Source: Zygnema circumcarinatum
Lineage: Eukaryota; Streptophyta; Zygnematophyceae; Zygnematales; Zygnemataceae
NCBI GenBank assembly: GCA_037447605.1
Contig: CM074817.1
Coordinates: 948,988 to 999,612 of the forward strand
Length of the DNA: 50,625 bases
Reading direction: 5' to 3'
The translations under genes and the position numbers were made by a program. Under the pieces are notes generated by a model. It was not told the DNA's origin. It saw only the letters and a program-made list of their open reading frames with translations, and did not search any database. Positions 1 through 26,602 of the stretch are shown in pieces. Positions within the stretch are counted from its first letter, which is position 1, and each line of letters begins with the position of its first letter.

Positions 1-47
<47 letters not shown>

Positions 48-57
48 GGAGAGAGAA
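1..57. repeat. (GA)n microsatellite at left edge
   Basis: Nearly perfect GA repeat lying in the intron after the last visible exon of the fusion gene. Confidence 0.95.
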
Positions 58-198
58 GAGAAGCAAATTATTCAATTATGCAGAAGTTCTCTAAACCTAA
101 AAGAGTGCATTAGCTGGATGAGTCTCTTTATCTGTGTTTCCCCCCGTTTTTGATTATTTCTTCTTTATTTCTTTCTTTTTTCCGGAAGGTGAACTAAC

Positions 199-10892
<10,694 letters not shown>

Positions 10893-11131
10893 CTGGCGCC
10901 TCTCTGAAGCTTGCACGTGGCGCTTGCTGACCCCCATATCTAGGGTTTGAAGCCCCACCACTCCAGCTACCAGCACTACAACTTCCTCTCTCCCTCTTTC
11001 TCACTTTCTCTCTCCCTCTCTCTCTCCCACCCTCTCCCCCACTCCCTCCCTCACCCCCTACCCCCCACTCTCCCCTTCCCCCTCTCTCACTCCCTCCCTC
11101 GCTCCCTCTCCCTCTCCCTCTCTACCCCACC
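10893..11131. other. Upstream flank of the fusion gene
   Basis: Sequence immediately upstream of the fusion-gene start. It holds an open in-frame extension with other Met codons, then a CT-rich tract at about 10985-11131. No convincing TATA box was recognised. The CT-rich tract could act as a promoter pyrimidine patch, but that is only a guess. Confidence 0.4.
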
Positions 11132-11310
11132 AGAGTCCCTATTTTAGGGTTGCCCCGCAGGTCGGCGCCGACCCCCACCCGCGCGGCCCACAGCGGTCCG
11201 CCGCCTCCCGTAACCGGACAAGGACAGCCGCTCGTCAGCACTTTTTGGTGCGCATTCGTGTCGTTTTGTGCTACCGTACGGTACGAACTGTATTCCACTG
11301 AATTCTTGTG

Positions 11311-12332
11311 GGAAAATTCTATTCTCACACCTTTTTTGTCTACACACAGACCTCTTTTCGCTGGGCAGATTTTAAAATAGACAAAAAAGGAGCACACCTT
11401 TCACACCTTTTTTTTTTTCACCTTTTTTTTCACATCTTTTTGGAATCGACACACGCTACTAGTCCTGAGCGGCCGAGCGCCGTGAGACCTTTTTCTGTCG
11501 GGCAGATTTTACTCCTTATCATTTATTTTCAGAGAAAAAAAAATCTGCCTGCTCGAATCCGCTCGGAGCGGAAGATCCGTCCGCCACGAGATCGTTCGCG
11601 GGTGGCCGTCCTTTACACGTGCAATACTTTTCCGCCGTCGATATTTACGCAGATCGTACCAAGGCAGATCACCGTTCGATCAGCAGCCGGGCTCTGTCCC
11701 TCGTGTCCCACCCAAGCCGGCTCCAAGGACCGTACAAAAGGCGTACGCCCGCAGCTTCGAGGAAAGTCAAAAAACGTAATAATTAAAGTTGTGCCTGTAC
11801 CAATCACAGTTTGCCACGTTTAAAAAGAGCACGCGGCAGATGATGATTGGTTCAAGCTCGCAATGTAAGGAATTTAGACTTTCCTCGAAGCTGCGACCGT
11901 ACGAGATGTGTACGGACCTCGAGCCTGCTCGGGTGGGACACGTGGGCGTGTGCCATTCGCTGGAACCGAGCCCATCGAACGGTGATCTGCCGTGGTGTGA
12001 TCTGCTCTAGAATCGACGGTGTATAGTTTCTGCACGTGTGAAGGACGGCCACCCGCGAACGATGTCGTGGCGGACGGATCTTCTGCTCCGAGTGGATTCG
12101 GGCAGGCCGATATTTTTTTCTTTGAAAAAAACAAGAAGGGGTAAAATCTGCCCGATGGAGAAAGGTGTGTATCGATTTCAAAAAGGTGGGAAAAAAAAGG
12201 TGAAAAAAAAAAGGTGAGAAGGTGTGAAAGGTGTGTTCTTTTTTTGTGCTATTTTAAAATCTGCCCGGCGAAAAGAGGCCTGTGTGTAGACAAAAAAGGT
12301 GTGAGAATAGAATTTTCCGAATAGAATTTTCC
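11311..12332. mobile_element. Foldback (long-inverted-repeat) transposable element, 1.02 kb
   Basis: Two arms of about 490 bp are inverted copies of each other around a short centre near 11815-11850. The termini read GGAAAATTCTATTCTCACAC, followed in both arms by CCTTTTTTGTCTACACACAG and then CTCTTTTCGC. The element is flanked by an identical 8-bp direct repeat, TTCTTGTG, at 11303-11310 and 12333-12340, as expected for a target-site duplication. The right end carries a second copy of its terminal 14 bp (12305-12318 and 12319-12332). No transposase frame is visible, so it is non-autonomous. An 8-bp duplication fits hAT-like transposases, but family assignment is inference. Confidence 0.8.
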
Positions 12333-12469
12333 TTCTTGTGTCATTCGAAAGTTCCAGGTCCGTACGTTTGTCGGTACAGTGGGGGGTCCTCGTATTTACC
12401 ACCCCAAGGAGTGCGTCCTCAATATTTTCGCCCCGATTTTGCCGAAACCACCTTTTTGTACGGTAACTT

Positions 12470-12860
12470 GTGTTAGCCGTACTATTCGTACTGTTCGTAC
12501 TAGCCGTACTATTCGTACTATATGTACTAGCCGTTACAGGCTTCCGCAAAACTCACCTAATCTCCCCGCTCGTGCCGCCGTAAGAGGCGCTCGCCCTTCT
12601 CCCCTTCTTCCTGGCTTCGATACGATACGACACGGAACGATCGGTACGATACTTTACGATACTATGAGATACGATACGAAACACCCCGATATGGTATTGT
12701 CCGTACGAGCTGTACGAGCTGAGACGAACAACAGAAAGCGGAAAACTACGTCTATGCGTCACGATATGTCACGATACGATACGATGCTAAATGATACAGT
12801 ACGATACGGTACAATATGGTACGATGTGGTACGATACGATACGTACGGTCCAACATGAAC
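12470..12860. repeat. Degenerate TACGA/TACTAGCCG short tandem repeats
   Basis: About 12477-12535 repeats units like CGTACTATT and CGTACTAGC. About 12615-12850 is a degenerate pentamer array (ATACG, TACGA) with many GGTACGATA words. No coding potential is evident. Confidence 0.75.
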
Positions 12861-13139
12861 TCTAACATAATACCGCCCGTCTATTCGTAACACGAACCTT
12901 ATATATGCAAATTTAATATTTTCGCCTCATTTTGCCCGGAACCAGGGTGGAAAATATGTGGACCCCCTACTGTAGTGCTGGAGTGCCCTCGAGCTGGCAC
13001 TTGCCAGCAGCGGAGATGTAAGAAACGTCCGGAACACAATGAGCCGTACGGAGGCTCTATGTTTAGTTGCGGGGAGAGCAAGGAACCGAATTGACTTGGG
13101 CGTTCCATGTCGTCCCTAGGGAGGGCTATTAAGGAAAAT

Positions 13140-13272
13140 GCTATTTACACATCTTATTGGCTAGATATACACTTTATTTGCTGATTAGATTTTGTTTTAC
13201 GGTTTTCATGGTATTGGGGGTTTTCTTTGAAAGAAAGGTGTGTATCTAGACAAGAAAAGGTGTGTAAATAGT
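13140..13272. mobile_element. Small foldback/MITE related to the 11.3-12.3 kb element
   Basis: Inverted arms of about 39 bp (13140-13178 and 13233-13272) share CTATTTACACA and CTAGATA(T/C)ACAC blocks. The arm sequence closely resembles the terminal 40 bp of the large foldback (CTATT, CACACCTTTT, TTGTCTA, CACAC in the same order), so both belong to one family. No clear target-site duplication was identified. Confidence 0.6.
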
Positions 13273-13843
13273 AATTCCCTAAAATCATGGTCCATTTAAA
13301 ATCAGAATGGATGTGGCATTGAGTTGCTCGCCATCCCTCGTCCTGGGAACAGAGAACAGCGTTGCACGGTTCTGTGTTCGCAGTTCGCACATGTGACGGC
13401 AGTAAATAGCACCCCACGAAACGGCGGCCCGTTCTATGTTGTTTGCAGTTTTGAATGCAGGCGATCTATGCTGTTGTATTCGCGTATAAGTTCAATTACA
13501 GTTCAGTTTTTTGTTTTAAGCTATTTAGTCTTTGCAGATGATCAAGATGCAAGTGAAAAAAATTCAAGAATAGTTTCAGAATTCTACTTTATCTTTACTT
13601 TTGTTCCTTGAATGCTTAAAAAAATTAATGTTGATCTGCTTATGGCGGACATGCTTCTGTAATGCTTGAAATAAGTTTCAATAGTGAGCCCTGTCCTAAC
13701 CTAATGCTTGATGATAATGTCAACATTTGTCTGCCCATAGCCTGAGCAGGGAAGTCCTCAATTTTTTTTTTGAAGTTGGTATGTATGAGCTATACGTTGT
13801 AGTCTCTGAAGTAAAGCTCGAGAGTAAGCTTAATATATGACCG

Positions 13844-18676
<4,833 letters not shown>

Positions 18677-19617
18677 GGCGTCCTCTGCTCTGCTCTGCGG
18701 CCGCCGCAAGATGTCAAATACGCCTGCCTGCTCCTGGAAGGGGAGGCGGGACCGCAGTAATGGCGGACAAAAATCTTCGTGGAAAATCTCACATAGAATC
18801 TGAGTGAGGATCTCCATGTGGATTTTCTAGCGAATCTCACGTTTGTCTCGTCTAGAAGATTCTTGCAGTGCGCATCCTGCAGGGCTGCAAGAATCCAAGA
18901 TGTTGATTCGCTTAGGCCGATGATTAGACGTGACGGCACTCGATTGGTTCATGAAACGAGTCTGTGGTGATATCTATCCACTCAGGTCGCCTCTGATTAA
19001 ATGTTCGTCAGCTGTACAGATCACCAGCGAAGGCTCCGCTGGTTGCCACTTCTCATCAGTGAGAGCACCACCTCAATTCGAGCACGCCCCACGTGGCGGA
19101 TGCTGATAGCCCCACGCTTGCCAGAAGATCCGCACTAGCGGGCGGGCCGACGGGCAGTTCGCACGACCTAAGGCAATCTTTGTGACTGATGCAGTTTCGC
19201 GGCGCCGTGGAACTGCGACGGAGTGACATAGAGCGCGCTAGTTGGGACCATGGCATGCGTTGGGGCCATAATTCATGAGAGCCATGCTCGAGAATTTGCA
19301 CTTTCCAACTTCTAGGGAGGAGCGCTGCAGGGAAGGATCCAAAGGGAACTACCGAGTAATGTGGAAGATATAGAAGACAATGAGTTGTCCAATAACAATG
19401 ACCACCAAATACCAAGATTGAAGTACGTTGACGCAAGAACCGTCCTCATATTCGGAAATTTGTATACGACGCATGTAATTCATGAGAGCATCATGTACAT
19501 ACACTCCTTGAGAAGACCTCTTCTGATGTGCACCTCATGGCTAGATAATTGCAGGCATTATCCACATCTATGACACCAAGTTCTATCCACGAGATGCACA
19601 TTAGTGCCCCTTTCCTA
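18677..19617. other. Intergenic region with a segmental duplicate
   Basis: Lies between the LRR-EGF gene start and DUF674 copy 1. Roughly 19140-19510 is clearly duplicated at about 22015-22385, including a stretch around GCGGCGCCGTGGAACTGC and one around ACAATGACCACCAAATACC. A single CACGTGGCGGATGCTGAT word sits at about 19093. No gene was recognised. Confidence 0.6.
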
Positions 19618-20785
19618 CTAATGCTCCACTGCCTTCTTGAAGGCACCGCCAAACACATCGTTCAGTACTGTTGTGCCTTTCATTGCTGCGTACACAATCC
19701 TGAGAGCCTGCACAACATGCAAAAAAATCCATGGTTAGCCCATTCACCTTCAATCCGCGAAACCCATCTTCATAGCGCGCCATCTAAAGACACCATGTGA
19801 TGTATCGCACCTTCACAGTATCCACCTCCACTTCGAGGCTCTCCAAGTTTTCCAACCTTCCCAGCTTGAGTTTGTTCAACAAACCGAACGTCTTAATAGT
19901 CGAAGCGGGGAAGACCTCCAATTCGTCTGTCACGATGAATGTGACTGTCTCCTTCACAAACCCCTTTACTACCGATTTTGCACTTGCCCCTTGGCTGCTC
20001 TCAGAGCTCTGCACTATCTGAACAGGAACTGTAAAGTGACCAGACTTGCAGGTTTCGCACTGCACGCCACGACTTGTAGATATGTTATTTCGGCAAGCAG
20101 TGTTTTTGTAAGAGCCGTGGTGAGAATCGTAAGTGTCGCGGCTATTCGAACATCTGTAATACACAGTATCATTGGAAGCCATGTTCTTTATCTGCAGCAA
20201 CGAGGGCTTGTAACTGCAAGGGAGATTTGGAGAAAAGATTTCGGATTTTTCAACATGGAGAAACACTTTTCGCAGCTTCGCAAAGCTGACGTAGAGGTTA
20301 GCAATTCCCGCGAAGGAGCTTCCACTCTCCTCCACCAGCCCATTGTCAATGAGCAACTTCAGTATGGTTGTTTGAGGCAATAGAAGGAGTGAGAATAAAA
20401 AGTCAACAAAGTCCTTCCCTGCCTCCATATACATTACTCTTCCACTGCTCTGCAAAACGAGAAGAAAATCCAAGTCTCGTAAGAAAGACAGCAATCATGC
20501 AATAGAGTACCTATATGATCTCTTGATGTGTTCCAATTCAGTTTTTGCCTCTCTTTACTTTCGTCTCTCGTCATTTCTTTTATTTTATCGCATGTTATTT
20601 CTGATTTTTTGTGATGTAAATATTTTAATCTGTGTTTCATTCAGTCCTACCTTCTTGAGTTCCCTCACAAGTCACTCACCGTGTCCTCGCCACCATTCTC
20701 TCTGCGAACTCAGAGTGCAGGTTTGTCTCACCTTGTCTCCAAGAAGCGTTACTCGCATGCTCACATCAGATTCATTGGAAGCCAT
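19618..20785 (-). CDS. DUF674 family protein, copy 1 (intact)
   Basis: Three exons: 20785-20732 (MASNESDVSMRVTLLGDK), 20449-19811 and 19707-19618, 260 residues. The pattern MxLLxDK, then GRVMYMEAGKDFVDFLFSLL, LPQTTILKLL, NLYVSFAKL, a Cys-containing region (VYYRC, NTAC, QCETC), then KGFVKETVTFIVTDELEV, STIKTFGLLNKL and ALRIVYAAMKGTTVLNDVF is that of the plant DUF674 family, whose biochemical role is not known. The four spaced Cys could bind a metal, which is inference. All three exons are open and both introns are GT-AG. It heads a set of tandem copies on the same strand. Confidence 0.88.
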
Positions 20786-22483
20786 CGCAGAGGAACTGCT
20801 CTTTTCTTTAATTCAGTTCTGTTACACCTCTTTTCTATTATTGCGTACAAAGACAGGGGACAGCCGGTACAGTATGAGACCTCGGTTCGTCGTTGCCGCG
20901 GGTACAGTACTGCACACACGTGTGAGTAATCCTATTGGACGTCCGCCTCTGTGCGTCACATGCGCTGTCCCTGTCGCATGCACGTCACGTCACGTCACGT
21001 CGCGAAAATGATCCATCGGCCATCGCCATCCAACATAGTGAGTTGAAAGGTCACACAGTAAATTCTTAAGCTCTGTGAGCAATAGTTCAGTTTGCAGTTA
21101 TATTCACCAACATTTCCAAGGTAATTCCGAAGTCTTCAACTAACTAACTGTGATTGCGGTAGAGGTTTATAACTATCAAGAATGAAGCGAACAAAAAAGT
21201 AAAACAATCTTGAAAAGTTTCTCTTCAGCTTAATATCTATCTAGGGAGCCATACTCGTTTTGGAACAACACGTTCTGCCATAGCGCCGGGGAGGCCTACG
21301 ACCACCCCAAACACAGAGCGCGGTTTCATGGACGGTCGCGCCGTCGTTTGCAACGCTCCGAGTTCCAAGGGCGTGTTCTACCTACGTGGCACCGACATTG
21401 CCTTCCACGTTAGTGATACTGTACTGCAACAGACTCTGTCCAATCGTATTTGTCAAGCGGATCAGATCAGAAGATAAAGATAAGATCAGTCGCTAGGCCA
21501 CTCTGCCACGCAGCCATCAACGCGCGGTGACCGTCGGTCAAAGTCACGCAGGTGGCGGCAAAGTACGGTCGTACGGTTGGTGACCGTTGGTGGCCTCGGC
21601 GGACGCTGACGCTATCCACGTGACCTATGATTGGCCCACAGCGCACCTTCCACGTGGCGGATGATTACTGGCCCAATATTCAATTCGAAACGCGTCCCAC
21701 GTTGGATGATGACCCACTCAGCACGACCCACGTGACGGATGCTGATTGGCCACAATTCAATTTGAGCACGTTCCACGTGGACAATGCTGATTGGCCAAGC
21801 CCCTATTCGATCATAGCACACGTGGCGGATGCTGAGTGGCCGGCGCCCCATTCGAGCACATTCCACGTCGAAGGTGCCTATTGGCCCACATCACAATTCA
21901 GAACATGCCCCATGTGGCGGATAGATTGACTCACGCCCCAATGCGAGCACGTCATACGTGGAGTATGCTGATTGACTCCCGTCTTGCGAGAAAAAAATCC
22001 TTGATAGCGGGTGCGCAGACGGGCAGTTCGAACGAACTACGACGTTCTTTGTGACGTGTACAGTTTCGCGGCGCCGTGGAACTGCAACTGAAAGACATGG
22101 AGCGCGCTCGTTGGGACCATCCATGCGTTGGGGCCATAGTTCATGCAAGCCAACCTCGAGAATTTGCACTTTCCAAGTTCTAGTAAATAGAGCTGAAGGG
22201 AAGGATCCAAAGGGAAAAACCGAGTAATGAGGACGATATAGAAGCAATGAGTTGTCCATAAGCAGTCATGGCAATAACAATGACCACCAAATACCAAGAT
22301 TAAAGCAAGTTGATGCAAGGACCATCCTTACATTCAGAAAATCTGTATACGACGCATGTCATTCATGGGAGCATCATGTACATACAATTTTTGAGAAAGA
22401 CCACTCCTGACATGCATCACATTGGTAGAGAACTACAAAAACTCTCCACATCTACACTCCAAACACTATCCATGAGATGCACA
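20786..22483. other. Intergenic region between DUF674 copies 1 and 2
   Basis: Contains the 5' flank of copy 1, an AT-rich stretch (about 21000-21230), a G-box/CCAAT minisatellite (listed separately) and a duplicate of the 19140-19510 flank at about 22015-22385. No further reading frame was supported. Confidence 0.6.
21630..21975. repeat. Minisatellite of 40-50 bp carrying a G-box and a CCAAT box per unit
   Basis: About eight imperfect units, each with a CACGTGGCGGATGCTGATTG-like core followed by GCC and a spacer containing ATTCGAGCACATTCC. Most units contain CACGTG or a one-base variant and ATTGG (reverse of CCAAT) at a constant distance. Confidence 0.8.
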
Positions 22484-23666
22484 TTACAGCCCCTCTCCTA
22501 CTAATGCCCCATTGACTGCATGTTTGAATGCATTTCCAAATACAGCGTTCAGAACTGTCGTGCATCTCATTGCTGCGTACACAATCCTGAGAGCCTGCAC
22601 AACATGCCAAAAGACCATGGTTAGCCCTTTCACCTTCCATCCGCGAAACCCATCACTTGATGGCGCACCATCTAAAGACACCATGTGATGTATCGCACCT
22701 TCACAGTATCCACCTCCACTTCGAGGCTCTCCAAGTTTTCCAACTTTCCCAGCTTTAGTTTGTTCAACAAACCGAACGTCTTAATAGTCGAAGCGGGGAA
22801 GACCTCCAATTCGTCTGTCACGATGAATGTCACTGTCTCCTTCACAAACCCCTTCACGACCGATTTTGCGCTTGCCCCTTGGCTGCCCTCCGAGCTCTGC
22901 ACTATCTGAACAGGAACTGTAAAGTGACCAGACTTGCAGGTTTCGCACTCTGCCCCAAAACTTGTAGAGATGTTATTCTGACAAACAATGTTTCTGTAAC
23001 TGCGATTGTTAGTCTCGCTAGACGAACATCTGTAATACACAATATCATTGGAAGCCGTGTTTTTTATCTGCAGCAACAAGGGCTTGTAGCTGTAAGGGAG
23101 ATTTGGAGACAAGATTTCAGATTTTTTCACATGGAGGAACTCTCATTGCAGCTTCGCAATGCTGCCGTAAAGGTTAGCAATTCCCGCAAAGGAATTCCCA
23201 CCCTCCTCCACCAGCCCATTTTCAATGAGCAACTTCAGTATGGTTGTTTGAGGCAATAAAAAGAGTGAGAATAGAAAGTCAACAAAGTCCTTGCCGGCCT
23301 CCATGTACATGATTCGTCCAGTGCTCTGCAGAACGAGATGGAAAGCCAGGTCTCATAAGAAAGACTGCAATAATGCAATGTGAAATGCCTCTATGATCTC
23401 CTGGTGTGATCCAATTCAGGCTTTACTGCGCTTTACTTCCTTCATTCGTCCTTTCTTTTATTTTATCCCATGTTGTTTCTGATTTTTCGTGATGTGTATA
23501 TTTTATTTTTTGTTTCCTTCAGTTCTCTTACCTTCTTAAGTTCCCTCACAAGTCACTCACCGTGCCCTCGCCACCTTTTTCTTTGCGAACTTAAAGTGCA
23601 GGTTTGCCTCACCTTGTCTCCGAGAAGCGTTACTCGCATGCCCACATCAGATTCATTGGAAGCCAT
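22484..23666 (-). pseudogene. DUF674 family, copy 2 (in-frame stop)
   Basis: Same three-exon structure as copy 1: 23666-23613, 23325-22699 and 22594-22484, with splice sites conserved and frame intact apart from one TGA at 23143-23145. The stop falls after AKLQ, where copies 1 and 4 read AKLRK. The two neighbouring differences (CGA AAA to CAA TGA) destroy the frame about one quarter into the protein. Downstream coding sequence is well preserved (SEILSPNLP, KGFVKETVTFIVTDELEV, LRIVYAAMRCTTVLNAVF), so inactivation is recent, or the stop is a sequencing error or a read-through site. The last exon runs seven codons longer than in copy 1. Confidence 0.8.
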
Positions 23667-24747
23667 CGCAGAGGAACTGCTCTTCTTTCTCTTCATTTTA
23701 TTCGACCGTCTCTCTCCGCAACTGCCTGGGATGGGTATTTTAAATTTCAAAAACTGCATATAGAGACATCGGCAGCCGGTGTTTAGCCCAGCAAAATCTG
23801 TACATGGCTTTGCATGGCCGCCGGTAAATATCTCCCGCTCCACGCGGGTGGGACTGAACTGGCGCAAGGCGGAGGGCCAATCGGTGTTTGTCACGTAGGA
23901 ATCACCGCAGTTGTGAAGCCACGTGACGCTTCGTAATTGGGTGTAGGCCGGCATGGGTTAGTCCGAAACGGTCACATGCTGCAGTTCGAGACTGCGTTGA
24001 ACGGAGAGCCGTTGGGACGCCCCCTGATCAAATTCTGGGAACGCGGGGCTCCATGTGACCACGCCGTACGGACCGTTACACAATGCTGAACAGCGTTGCA
24101 TGGAACAGGGAGAGATGGAAGTGGAGGGAAAGGAGAGCGGCAGAAAGGACGAAAGTAGAAAAAAAAAAAAGGGGGAGGAAAAAAAAAATGAATGAAGAAT
24201 ATTGAAGATGGAGATAAAATAAAGAGCGAAATTGGCAGGCTTACATATTCAATAAAGGGGGGCTGGCTTAGGCCCCCCACCTAAGATTTTGAAAATTCAA
24301 CTTTTTTTTAGTTTATTTTATGTACTTGATGCTGAAAGAGGGCTTAGCCCGCTCCTCAGCAAAAATCTGGAATCTGCCACTGCCTGGAAGGGGAGACATT
24401 GAAAAGAATGATCAGATGAAGAAATGTAAAAAATGCACAGAAAAAGCAGAACTCCATGCAGAGGAGATAAGTGGAAACTTACGCCTGAACAGCACATTAC
24501 TTCAGACGTAAGCACTCCAGGAACTAGGGACACATGCTTGTCGATTCAATTTTTTTCACAGAGCAAAAGAAGAATCCTTCTTGCAAATGGAGGCAGGAAA
24601 GTTGTCCTCGATGTTATCGGCTCCCTCCTTTCACAGCCGCAACCGACAAAAGGTACAAAAGCCACTCCTGCTCTTCATCTCATCTCTGATTGCTGCTTGC
24701 AGGACTCTCCACATATTAGACTCCAAGTACAATCTGTGAGATGCGCA
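23667..24747. other. Intergenic region between DUF674 copies 2 and 3
   Basis: The first 300 bp is the 5' flank of copy 2. The block around TTTGCATGGCCGCCGGTAA near 23805-23835 is matched upstream of copy 4. An A-rich stretch lies at about 24140-24200. No gene was found. Confidence 0.55.
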
Positions 24748-25831
24748 CTAGTGTCCCTCTCTTGCTGACGCTCCATTGACCGTCTTTTTGAAGGCATCGC
24801 CAAACACATCGTTTAGAACCGTTATGCCTTTCATTGTGGAGTGCACAATCTTAAGAGCCTGCACACCATGCAGAAAATCCACGGTCAGCCATTTAAAAAA
24901 AAAAAAAAACCATCAACTGATAGAGCACTATCTAAAGACACCATGTGATAGATCGCATCGCACCTTCATTGAATCCACCTCCACTTCGAGACTCGCGAAG
25001 TTTTCCAACTTTCCCATCTTGACTTTGTTTTGCAGGCTGAATGTTGTTGTTGTGTTTGGCTGAATGTTTTGATTCCTGATGCAGGGGAGACCTCCAAGTT
25101 GTCTGTCACGATGAATGTGACTTTCTCTTTCACAAAACTCTTCAATATCGATTTTACAATTGGCATTGGCTGCTATCCGAGGTATGCTTTACCCCAACGG
25201 GAAGGGTGTACTGGCCAGCCTTGCAGCTTTCGCACTGTGCCCCAAACCTGGTAGAGATCTCATTTTGGCAAAAGCAATGTTATTGAAAGAGTTGCCCTGC
25301 GAACATCTGTAACACAAAGTACCATCGGAAGTCGAGTCAGTGGGCTTGTAGCGGCGGGGGAGATTTGGAGACAATATGTCGAGCTTTTTCACTTGAAGAA
25401 ATTAGCTTTTCAGTTTCGCAAAGCTGCCGTAAAGATTAACAGTTCCCGCAAAGGAGCTCCCACCCTCCTCCACCAGCCCATTTTCAATGAGCATCTGCAG
25501 TGTTGTTTTTTGAGGCAATAGAAGGAGTGAGAATAGAAATTTTACAAATTCCGTCCCCGTCTTTTTTTATCTCTTGGTGCAATCCAATTCAGTTTTTACT
25601 TCGCTTGGCCTTCTTCTCTCGTCCTATCTTTCACTCCATCCGTCATCCCATGCTCCTTCTCATATTTTGTGATCTGTATAGTTTATGCCTTCCTTTCCTC
25701 CTACCTTCTTAAGTTCCCTCACAAGTCACTCACAGTGTGATCGCCATCTTTCTTTTTGCGAACATAAAGTGCAGTTTTGCCCCACCTTCTCCCCCAAAAG
25801 CGCCACGTGCATAAGATTGATTGGAAGCCAT
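24748..25831 (-). pseudogene. DUF674 family, copy 3 (degenerate)
   Basis: Remains of all three exons are recognisable. Exon 1 (25831-25785) is 47 nt instead of 54, a 7-nt loss that breaks the frame between MASNQS and LMHVALLGEK. The start of exon 2, which encodes GRxMYMEAGKDFV in the other copies, is truncated near 25560. The body (25050-25540) is frame-disrupted, and an A-rich run lies at 24893-24912. Exon 3 (24858-24748) is still open: ALKIVHSTMKGITVLNDVF. Several indels make this clearly non-functional as a DUF674 protein. Confidence 0.8.
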
Positions 25832-26602
25832 GGTAGAGGAACTGTCCTTCTGTATCTCCTTCTATTCGACCGACTCTCTACCCTCTCATTCGCACTACCA
25901 CGTGTTATTCGAGCCTCCAAGTCTCATTAAAAATCAAGACAAAGCGAGGACAAGCTGTCACACAACAAGCCCTATGGCGGACCATCGCTCTCAACACAGC
26001 AGGCGCCGCAAGCTCAGAGCAGACTTTGAAAGGGAAAACAACGAAAGCAAGAACACACATTCCAATTTTGGGAAAGCCAACTTCTCAAAGCCATTCCATT
26101 TTTAGCCCTTCAAAGAAACCATGAGCGAGAGCAGCTCCTGATTTTTCTCTCCAATGTCCTCTTTCTTCAATTTCCTTCCTCTGCTTCGTTTCCTGAGAGT
26201 TGTCGATCAGAAAATGCACTAAGAATTGAAGCTAAGGACAGATTAGGCACTTAAAGCACTCAAAGTGCTTGCCATAAAAGAGAAAAACGAATAAAACATG
26301 AAGAGGAATGATTTTTCCTGGTGATAGATCGAGCACAACAGTATAGAAGTTTTCATTGGAAGACATGGCGAGGCAGTCACTACCACATAGCAAGATTCCA
26401 TTGCTTTGATGCAAGGAGCGTCCTTCAAATTCAAAAACTCTGGATACGACGCATGTCATTTCATGGGAGCATCATGTAGATACACTTCCTAGATAGACCG
26501 CTTTGACGTTGTTCAGACCATTCCTGCTCCGAATCTCATGACTTCATGCTTGCAAGAACTTCCACACATATGAGACTCCAAGTATTGTCTATGAGGTTCA
26601 CA
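25832..26602. other. Intergenic region between DUF674 copies 3 and 4
   Basis: About 26240-26600 resembles the 3' flanks of copies 1 and 2 (GGATACGACGCATGTCATT near 26441 and GGGAGCATCATGTA near 26465). No gene was found. Confidence 0.55.

Noticed and set aside
19056-19436. Minus-strand frame in the DUF674 3' flank
   Set aside because: The duplicated sequence at 22.0-22.4 kb is not open in the same frame, so selection for a protein is not supported.
21630-21975. CRISPR-like array
   Set aside because: Units are contiguous and degenerate, with related spacers, in a eukaryotic genome. It is a minisatellite.
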